Under the pieces are notes generated by a model, which made no database searches, had not been told where the DNA came from, and saw only the letters and a program-made list of their open reading frames with translations. This document shows positions 6,264 to 11,242 of a DNA stretch of 11,242 nucleotides, one piece after another. Source of the DNA: JBFWIL01 sp050256015 (GTDB lineage Bacteria > Bacteroidota > Bacteroidia > Bacteroidales > Prolixibacteraceae). The stretch's first letter is position 1, and each line of letters starts with the position of its first letter. A program made the translations under genes and the position numbers. The DNA is taken from the NCBI GenBank assembly GCA_050256015.1, contig JBFWIL010000073.1:1-11242 (forward strand). Reading direction: 5' to 3'.

Positions 6264-7371
6264 AATTTATGATATTATTTTTCTTCTTCTCTTCGAGTTT
6301 TCCGATAAAATAGCTCAACATGTTATGGATACTCTCCGGACTGACTTCTGCTCCTTCGTGCTCAAGGATCCGGTCGAGATTGCTTGTGTCAAAGCAAATG
6401 TTTGTGCCTGTATAACTTCCGGTAAAAGACATCCCGATAGAAATGATTCTTTCGCAGGCATTCATCTCTTTCCGGCTGATATTCATATCGGGAATCAGGG
6501 TAACAGGCATGAGCTTAGCCAGACTCTCAAGGATAAATTTGTTTTGTAGCGGTTTCTTTGCGATAAAATTCATGATAACCGGCAGCCGGGGTAATTCTGC
6601 TGTTCGCATCAGGTAGCCTGTTACCGTATCAATGGCGATCAGATTTTGTGTGGAATCCGGATCAATGCGGACCCGCAGGGAAATTCCCGGGTACTTGCGG
6701 GCCATGTTGTAAATTCTGCGGCTGAAATCGAAGATCCCGTAATCTGTTTTGGTGACTCCGGTCCGGTTGTTCCCGACTACCTGAGACAGGCGGATAATGT
6801 GGGCGTTCAGTCCGTTTTCTTTAATATGCCGTTTAATGATGTTCTCGGCGTACCGCTTTGATTGTTCATAATAGTTCCGGAAGACGTCGATTTCTTCATT
6901 CGGATAAAACTGCTCAAGAAAGGGAGTATCCGTTTTTCCACAGGAATAAGCCGTACTGATGAAAAAGAAACGTGAACCTTTGCCGGCATGTTGCCGGAAT
7001 ACACGGATGGAATTTTCCACGCCCTCCAGGTTGGTGGTAAAGATTTCGTCTTTTGATTTGAAATCGTATTTCAGACTGGCCGCAAAATGATAATAATCGA
7101 TGGTACCGCTAAAGATCTCATTCAGCTTTTTTTGGGGCAGGGAGAAATGTGCTTCCTGCAGGGAATAGGGACAGATGTCCAGATGGGCAGGAACGGTAAC
7201 GCCGTTGTTTACCTCGTTTAGTGCATCCGTCATTCGTTGTTCGGCAGAATATCTGGATTTTCCCCTTACCAGAGCCGTTACCAGGTAATTCCGGTCGAGC
7301 AATTCCTGAATAAAATGTGAAGCGACATACCCATTTGCTCCGTTGATCACTATTTTTCTCATTGCTTTCAT
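6253..7371 (-). CDS. SDR-type reductase resembling fatty acyl-CoA reductases (NAD_binding_4 type)
   Basis: This 372-residue NAD(P)-dependent oxidoreductase has an N-terminal Rossmann domain. The cofactor loop is NGANGYVAS (10-18), with Ala17 where extended SDRs usually have the third glycine. Several blocks match the fatty acyl-CoA/thioester reductase group rather than sugar epimerases: YYHFAASLKYD (93-103), FFISTAYSCGK (136-146), active-site Tyr168 and Lys172 in YYEQSKRYAE, RLSQVVGNNRTG (194-205) and IAIDTV (245-250). Such enzymes reduce acyl thioesters to aldehydes or alcohols. The region 265-372 is a distinct C-terminal part I cannot assign. The start may be ATG 7371 or ATG 7362; the latter gives MRKIVINGANG, closer to the fold. 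Its neighbours are a lipid kinase upstream and a CDP-alcohol transferase downstream, which supports a lipid substrate. A sugar-nucleotide epimerase remains possible but fits less well. Confidence 0.83.
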   Translation of the reverse strand: MKAMRKIVINGANGYVASHFIQELLDRNYLVTALVRGKSRYSAEQRMTDALNEVNNGVTVPAHLDICPYSLQEAHFSLPQKKLNEIFSGTIDYYHFAASLKYDFKSKDEIFTTNLEGVENSIRVFRQHAGKGSRFFFISTAYSCGKTDTPFLEQFYPNEEIDVFRNYYEQSKRYAENIIKRHIKENGLNAHIIRLSQVVGNNRTGVTKTDYGIFDFSRRIYNMARKYPGISLRVRIDPDSTQNLIAIDTVTGYLMRTAELPRLPVIMNFIAKKPLQNKFILESLAKLMPVTLIPDMNISRKEMNACERIISIGMSFTGSYTGTNICFDTSNLDRILEHEGAEVSPESIHNMLSYFIGKLEEKKKNNIINSAC

Positions 7372-7381
7372 GCTTTGCGAA

Positions 7382-7403
7382 CGCTTTATTATATAAAAAA
7401 GCG
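7382..7403. repeat. AT-rich inverted repeat before the reductase gene
   Basis: CGCTTT (7382-7387) and AAAGCG (7398-7403) flank an AT-rich 10-base centre that can extend the pairing past one A-A mismatch. It sits 10 bases before the ATG at 7371. No T-run follows on the minus strand, so a terminator is unlikely. A leader hairpin or a regulator site are options, and chance is possible. Confidence 0.3.
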
Positions 7404-7439
7404 GTACAATCTGTAAAAATAAAACTTAATTTTGAACAA

Positions 7440-8114
7440 TTACAGGAAAAGAATCAGGATCAGCAGTACGCTTAATGGAATGGTAAGATTGTCGGATCCA
7501 CGCCAGCCTGCCAGCTCGGCCAGTGTGCTGGTTCCGGCTATGGTCAGGGCCAGCCAGAATGTTTTCAGGTCAAAAAGCTCCCGGTGAAAATACAGAGCGA
7601 TCAGACTGATGATAAAACTGGTCAGAAGAAAAGCCCCTGAGCCAATCCGGGTTTTATCGGTTTTTATTTTGAACAGGCTGATCTTTCCGTTGTTTTTTTG
7701 GGTATTCATGCCCAGAATGGCAGCCATCGGGTCGCAGACAGCCAGGATCAGCATGGGTAAAATATAAAGGAATTTGTTGTCCAGTTTTACGGAAATCAGA
7801 AAGGTAATGTATATGGAAAAGGGAAGCAGGTAGCTTCCAATGGATTTTCGCTGGATGTCGTGGATGGATTTCAGTTGTTTGCTGTACTGGGTGATGAACA
7901 GGGCTGCAAAGAAGATGGCTGCCAGGATCAGCACATACCAGTGTGAATTAAAGATATAGGGGAAGGGGATTGTGGCCAGGGTGGCCGTGAAATGGGCAAA
8001 TTTCCGGGTGAATTCTCCTTTTATTTTCAATATCCTGTAATTGAATTCGTTAAAAGCCAGCAGGATGATGATCCCGATCAGGTAAATAAAAGCGATGGTT
8101 ACGGTGTTGAGCAT
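7440..8114 (-). CDS. SEC59/DGK1/VTE5-family lipid (polyprenol/diacylglycerol/phytol) kinase
   Basis: This 224-residue polytopic inner-membrane protein has about six or seven hydrophobic segments. Family blocks are visible in order: the RKFAHF motif of the N-terminal third, QRKSIGSYLLPFS, CDPMAAILGM in the nucleotide-binding region, KTRIGSGAFLL, and the C-terminal AELAGWRGSDNLTIPL. Members phosphorylate dolichol, phytol or farnesol, or diacylglycerol, several of them using CTP; the family is distantly related to CdsA. The frame is open from an ATG at 8189, but that start would overlap the upstream cdsA-like gene by 56 bases. The ATG at 8114 leaves a 19-base gap and begins at the first membrane segment, so I prefer it. 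Adjacency to a CdsA homologue suggests diacylglycerol phosphorylation to phosphatidate, or an isoprenoid or long-chain alcohol substrate. Sequence alone does not decide. Confidence 0.88.
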   Translation of the reverse strand: MLNTVTIAFIYLIGIIILLAFNEFNYRILKIKGEFTRKFAHFTATLATIPFPYIFNSHWYVLILAAIFFAALFITQYSKQLKSIHDIQRKSIGSYLLPFSIYITFLISVKLDNKFLYILPMLILAVCDPMAAILGMNTQKNNGKISLFKIKTDKTRIGSGAFLLTSFIISLIALYFHRELFDLKTFWLALTIAGTSTLAELAGWRGSDNLTIPLSVLLILILFL

Positions 8115-8133
8115 GTCTGAAAACGTTTCTTGG

Positions 8134-8868
8134 TTAAAAGTTATACTGCAAAACAAGTTCATTGAAAGCGACCCATGCGCCTCCTGCAATCAGACTGTCG
8201 AAACGGTCAAGAAAGCCGCCGTGCCCGGGGATCAGTTTACTGAAATCCTTTACCCGGTATTTCCGTTTGTACCAGGATGCCGCCAGATCACCGGCAAAGG
8301 CAAAAACAATGATTCCGGAAGAAAGGAGCAGGGAGCGGAATACGGTTCCTCCATACAGACTGCTTAACAGCCAGGCACTGAACAGGGCGGTGAGGCTACC
8401 CCCTACCAGTCCGCCCAGGGTCTTGTTCGGACTGATTAGGGGGAACAGCTTGGTTTTGCCCCAGAGCTGTCCGGTAATCTGGCTGAAACTGTCAAAAATG
8501 GAAAGTACCAGAAAGGAAAACAGGACCAGTTCCCGGTTCAGGCGGCTGAACAGAAAAAATCCGCCTGCAAGCATGGCATACAGCAGGACAGAAAGCAGGA
8601 AGAACAGAGTCAGGCGAAAGCCTGATCTCCGGAAAAGTCTGGACAGTTCGACTGTTCCCATGGCAATGATCAGCAGGGCCAGGTAACTGAATACGGCCGG
8701 ATGAATGGTAATGCTGAAAAAGAGAATGTTTATGATCACAAAGTACGTGAAAAACTTGATGTAGCTTTCACGGGCAATTTTCGGATCTTTTTTTCTATTT
8801 ATTATGTAAAAACCTAGACCTCCCAGGATAAAATAAATCAGTATAATTATGTAGATTGTTTTAATCAT
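8134..8868 (-). CDS. cdsA: Phosphatidate cytidylyltransferase (CdsA family)
   Basis: This 244-residue inner-membrane enzyme makes CDP-diacylglycerol and pyrophosphate from phosphatidate and CTP. The full CdsA signature is present at residues 198-224: Ser198, Lys201, Arg202, Lys207, Asp208, PGHGG (214-218), Asp221, Arg222 and Asp224. Asp126 and the SPNKTLGG block (146-153) further support the family. About seven or eight membrane segments are seen. A purine-rich AAGGA lies 2 bases before the ATG, and the gene begins 12 bases after the TSUP permease stop, so the two are likely co-transcribed. The protein is slightly shorter than typical housekeeping CdsA (about 265-285 residues). Because it sits in a specialised block with a lipid kinase, it may be a second copy with a dedicated substrate; the symbol denotes the family rather than the essential copy. 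Confidence 0.95.
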   Translation of the reverse strand: MIKTIYIIILIYFILGGLGFYIINRKKDPKIARESYIKFFTYFVIINILFFSITIHPAVFSYLALLIIAMGTVELSRLFRRSGFRLTLFFLLSVLLYAMLAGGFFLFSRLNRELVLFSFLVLSIFDSFSQITGQLWGKTKLFPLISPNKTLGGLVGGSLTALFSAWLLSSLYGGTVFRSLLLSSGIIVFAFAGDLAASWYKRKYRVKDFSKLIPGHGGFLDRFDSLIAGGAWVAFNELVLQYNF

Positions 8869-8880
8869 TTTCCTTAAGTT

Positions 8881-9675
8881 TTATCTCCATATCATGAGTA
8901 TTCCCAGCCCTGCCATAAGAGCTGCATATCCGTACCTGAACCGGTGTTCGGAACACTCCGTTTTTATTTTGGCCAGCAGCCGGGGGCCCGTAACGGCCCC
9001 TATGGCCGAGCCGGTGCTGAGGAATCCTACCAGGGTCAGATCGATTTGTCCGACCAGAAAATGAGCGCCCACAGCAAAAAGGGTATTACAGAGAACAATC
9101 AGCAGGGAAGTCCCGAATACCACTTTCACGGGGATGTTCATGGAGAACAGTCCTGCCAGGACTGGAGCTGTGCCGCTGGTTCCGAAGGTTCCGGTTATCA
9201 TGCCGGCAAAAAGTCCGAAAAAAGTGCCTTTGAAGGTTTTTACCGGGATTTTTTCGGTTTTCTTTTCCGGCCTTTTTCTTTCCCGCTTTTTTTTCCATGC
9301 ACCCAGAAGCATATTCAGGGCAATAATCAGAGAATAGATGCCAAAGCTGTCTTTGAGCTGCGCTGCACTGATCCGGTTGGCAATTCCCGCGCCGATAAAG
9401 GCTCCGGCAATACCTGTTGCTGCAAATAAGGCAGCAATCCTGAAGTGAATGTTACTTCGGTGGTAATGTCCGACGGAACCAACCATGCAGACAGGAAGGG
9501 TGGCTACCAGCGAAGTGATGACAGCAGTTTGTGCCGGCACTTTCAAAACCAGGGTCAGCACGGGCAGGAAGATAAATCCGCCACCTCCGCCAAGCATGGT
9601 GCCGAAGAGTCCGACAAGCAGTCCGATAAGTGGCAGCAGATAATAAATAGGTTCTATAGCCGAGAAAAAGATCAT
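8881..9675 (-). CDS. TSUP (TauE/SafE) family membrane permease
   Basis: This 264-residue permease has the two-half architecture of the TauE/SafE family (PF01925), about eight membrane segments. The first half opens with GLFGTMLGGGGGFIFLPVL (20-38), and the second repeats the pattern with FAGMITGTFGTSGTAPVLAG (about 155-174). The central loop between halves is very basic (KKKRERKRPEKKTEKIPVK, about 128-146), consistent with a cytosolic position. Family members move sulfite, sulfoacetate, sulfonates or other organic anions across the inner membrane; the substrate here cannot be read. It starts 48 bases after the LolA-like gene and ends 12 bases before cdsA, so it sits inside the lipid block, an uncommon neighbourhood for a sulfur-compound exporter. 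Confidence 0.94.
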   Translation of the reverse strand: MIFFSAIEPIYYLLPLIGLLVGLFGTMLGGGGGFIFLPVLTLVLKVPAQTAVITSLVATLPVCMVGSVGHYHRSNIHFRIAALFAATGIAGAFIGAGIANRISAAQLKDSFGIYSLIIALNMLLGAWKKKRERKRPEKKTEKIPVKTFKGTFFGLFAGMITGTFGTSGTAPVLAGLFSMNIPVKVVFGTSLLIVLCNTLFAVGAHFLVGQIDLTLVGFLSTGSAIGAVTGPRLLAKIKTECSEHRFRYGYAALMAGLGILMIWR

Positions 9676-9723
9676 AGATTTTTCTTGTGGAACATGGGGT
9701 TGCCGGTTGCTGACTGAGAGGTT

Positions 9724-10488
9724 TCAGGAAGCCTCCGGAATGAGAGAAAAGTCTTCCTGCCGGATTTGTTTGATGTAATTTATCTGGTGAACGGTCATGC
9801 GCGATGTCTTACCTGTTTTCCGGTTTTCCACCCGGATCTCTTTGGGGTAGATGTGTTCTCCGGAATTGTTAACCTGCATGTATTCCGACATGACGGTGAG
9901 CCGAACCAGCTTGTCCCGGCTATCATATTGTTCGATACGCAGGATTTGCTCTTTCCCGACCGATATGAACAGAATTCCGTAGCCTTTTTCTTCCGGATCG
10001 TACATTTTTATTTTGTGGCACGGGGTACTGTTTACCGTTCCCTTGCCCAGCATGGTAAAGGTAAATTTATAACCGGCCACTGTGCTGAACTGATTAATCG
10101 GAATTTCAGATCCCAGCATGTTCAGGTTACGCTGGCTGGCCCTGAATTTCTGAATTCTTCCTGTAGACGGCATGTAGATTTCAATAATTCCCTTTTTGTC
10201 GGGATAATCGGTGGTCAGAATTTTAGTGCCGTTTACTTTTTCCGGGGCGGTGAATTCAACCAGAACTTTCCTCAGCCGGTCAAACTGGGCGAAGGAAACT
10301 TTCATTTCCTTTATTTTGCTGTTCCCTTTTCCGTCTGTGGTTTCCAGATTCAGGCTCAGATGTACATTTTTCAGCGAAAGTTTTTGCCGGGAATTTTCAA
10401 CCAGTTGTCTGGCATCGGCCTCATTGCTGCTGGCTCCGAGCCGGAGCAGACTGAAAATAAAACCGCAAAGGATGAAATATCGTCTCAT
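9724..10488 (-). CDS. LolA-like outer-membrane lipoprotein-sorting family protein
   Basis: This 254-residue protein is predicted to be exported to the periplasm. A hydrophobic signal peptide covers about residues 1-20, with no lipobox. The mature part has the beta-rich LolA-like pattern (PF17131 type). Diagnostic blocks are FTAPEKVNGTKIL (about 79-91), IEIYMPSTGRIQKFRAS (about 102-118), then GSEIPINQF. The LolA/LolB fold holds a lipid or acyl chain in a hydrophobic cavity. Proteins of this branch are commonly encoded beside RND/MMPL exporters, as here: the RND stop lies 75 bases upstream. The likely role is to accept a lipid or lipoprotein from the exporter and carry it across the periplasm (inference). 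It is not the housekeeping LolA, which usually pairs with LolCDE. A -7-like box and a palindrome precede it. Confidence 0.92.
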   Translation of the reverse strand: MRRYFILCGFIFSLLRLGASSNEADARQLVENSRQKLSLKNVHLSLNLETTDGKGNSKIKEMKVSFAQFDRLRKVLVEFTAPEKVNGTKILTTDYPDKKGIIEIYMPSTGRIQKFRASQRNLNMLGSEIPINQFSTVAGYKFTFTMLGKGTVNSTPCHKIKMYDPEEKGYGILFISVGKEQILRIEQYDSRDKLVRLTVMSEYMQVNNSGEHIYPKEIRVENRKTGKTSRMTVHQINYIKQIRQEDFSLIPEAS

Positions 10489-10509
10489 TTTATTACGTTA
10501 TGTGTGTCT

Positions 10510-10525
10510 CTGCAGCATGCTGCAG
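10510..10525. repeat. Perfect 16-base palindrome upstream of the LolA-like gene
   Basis: CTGCAGCATGCTGCAG is identical to its own reverse complement. It lies 21 bases before the ATG at 10488 and 17 bases downstream of a candidate -7 box, which is where a repressor operator or a leader hairpin would act. A dimeric regulator site is a reasonable reading, but no regulator is encoded nearby. Confidence 0.5.
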
Positions 10526-10542
10526 GTTGTCCGTTCAGCCTG

Positions 10543-10550
10543 CAAAGTTA
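10543..10550 (-). promoter_or_regulatory. Candidate -7 element (TAACTTTG) before the LolA-like gene
   Basis: The minus strand reads TAACTTTG, a perfect TAnnTTTG match, inside the 75-base gap after the RND gene. No TTTG appears 19-21 bases upstream, where the sequence is A-rich. The predicted start near 10536 would give a leader of about 48 bases that includes the palindrome. It may be an internal promoter letting the downstream genes be expressed without the exporter. Confidence 0.4.
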
Positions 10551-10563
10551 CCTATTCCTTTTT

Positions 10564-11242
10564 TTATTTTTTGCATGGTCTGCATTTTTCCTCTTCCGGA
10601 GTTTTTATTTTGCCTTCCAGAAAGCGTGGTCGGGTAAGCATAATGATGGCCGGGATAAGCAAAAGCGCACTGATGAGACAGGAAAAAATGGATACGACCA
10701 CAAGCATCCCGAAATAGCGGAGTGGGGCGAACCCTGAAAAACACAGGGCGGCAAAGCCCACGATCACGGAAAAGGCATTGAATATGATTCCTCTTCCGGA
10801 GGTATTCAGGGTGGTGGTTATGGATTGCCTGCAATCGCCGTTCCGGGCGAATTCTTCCTTGTATCTCCAAAGGAAATGGATGGTGTAATCCACGCCAACC
10901 CCGATCATAATCGATGACAACAGGGCGGTGACAATATCCAGCGGAATACCGGCGAAGCCCATCAGTCCGAACAGGAATAGGGTTGAAAGCAGGAGGGGCA
11001 GGCTGCCTTTGAGTCCTGCTGAAAAAGACCGGAAGATAAGGCTCAGCATGACAAAGATGATAGACAGGGCAAGCAAAAGGGAGCTTATTTGCCCGTGGAT
11101 GACCATCTCGGCAATCTGGATTTTGGACAGTCCGGGGCCGGCGATGCAAACCAGCTGTGGGTCGTTGCCGGTAATGCGGTTTAAGGATTTCAGTACCGAC
11201 TTGCCGGTTTGATTGCTGCCGTCTTTCAGACTTACCAGAATG
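10564..11242 (-). CDS. RND/MMPL-family exporter, C-terminal part (N-terminus outside window)
   Basis: The frame enters from the right edge and shows the last 225 residues of an inner-membrane RND-superfamily transporter, which uses the proton gradient to export lipids or hydrophobic molecules. The visible part starts at the end of a periplasmic domain. It then has about five or six membrane segments, including LLLALSIIFVMLSLIF, the segment carrying GVGVDYTIHF (115-124, conserved Asp118), and a final hydrophobic hairpin. The GVDYTIH motif is typical of the MMPL/HpnN-like predicted exporters rather than the AcrB drug pumps. The cytosolic tail is short and charged and ends with CRPCKK. Pairing with a LolA-like protein downstream is a recurring arrangement and suggests lipid or lipoprotein export. 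The transported substrate is unknown. Confidence 0.92.
   Translation of the reverse strand, partial: ILVSLKDGSNQTGKSVLKSLNRITGNDPQLVCIAGPGLSKIQIAEMVIHGQISSLLLALSIIFVMLSLIFRSFSAGLKGSLPLLLSTLFLFGLMGFAGIPLDIVTALLSSIMIGVGVDYTIHFLWRYKEEFARNGDCRQSITTTLNTSGRGIIFNAFSVIVGFAALCFSGFAPLRYFGMLVVVSIFSCLISALLLIPAIIMLTRPRFLEGKIKTPEEEKCRPCKK

Noticed and set aside
5591..6313. Plus-strand open frame of 240 codons opposite the CDP-alcohol transferase
   Set aside because: The minus strand carries the complete catalytic signature; the plus frame is low-complexity and unassigned.
7388..7393. TATAAT on the minus strand before the reductase gene, resembling an Escherichia coli -10 box
   Set aside because: Bacteroidota housekeeping promoters use TAnnTTTG, no matching -33 element is seen, and the region is AT-rich enough for chance.
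9766..10737. Plus-strand open frame of 323 codons opposite the LolA-like and RND genes
   Set aside because: It runs across two well-supported minus-strand genes and their gap, with no family motif; it is a codon-bias shadow.
10535..11149. Minus-strand frame of 204 codons overlapping the RND gene
   Set aside because: It is Pro/Arg/His-rich with no domain, whereas the neighbouring frame encodes clear RND membrane segments and GVDYTIH.
1..11242. CRISPR arrays, tRNA or rRNA genes, insertion sequences, phage or plasmid elements
   Set aside because: No regularly spaced repeats, RNA-gene cores, transposase motifs or mobile-element ends were found by reading both strands.

Overview
The window is a gene-dense piece of a Bacteroidota genome, probably Bacteroidales-like. 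The phylum call rests on three things: a CarboxypepD_reg-like/DUF5686 outer-membrane protein, a LytS-type kinase of the style common in this phylum, and promoter-like elements matching the Bacteroidota consensus (TTTG, about 20 nt, TAnnTTTG) rather than TTGACA/TATAAT. All eleven genes lie on the minus strand, so transcription runs from right to left. The two edge genes are cut by the window: an RND exporter lacks its N-terminus on the right, and a histidine kinase lacks its C-terminus on the left. I saw no tRNA, rRNA, CRISPR array, insertion sequence or phage gene, and no gene-free stretch longer than about 170 bases.

Right and centre (11242 down to 3104) hold an envelope-lipid block. In transcription order it runs: RND/MMPL exporter (partial), LolA-like periplasmic lipid-binding protein, TSUP (TauE/SafE) permease, CdsA-type phosphatidate cytidylyltransferase, SEC59/DGK1/VTE5-family lipid kinase, reductase resembling fatty acyl-CoA reductases, CDP-alcohol phosphatidyltransferase, and DUF5686 outer-membrane protein. 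Most gaps are 12-86 bases. A hairpin followed by T7 overlaps the stop codon of the reductase, so the last two genes may be attenuated or separately expressed. Read together, the genes could phosphorylate a lipid alcohol, activate a phospholipid as its CDP derivative, reduce an acyl thioester, transfer a head group, and move the product outward through the RND/LolA-like pair. No such pathway is known to me for this exact set; the individual family assignments are firm, but the pathway is inference.

Left (3034 down to 1) holds a classical short-chain dehydrogenase with a good Bacteroidota promoter, a two-domain VOC (glyoxalase/dioxygenase superfamily) protein with incomplete metal ligands, and a LytS/YehU-type sensor histidine kinase. 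Short inverted repeats upstream of the VOC gene and of the LolA-like gene are candidate operators or RNA structures.
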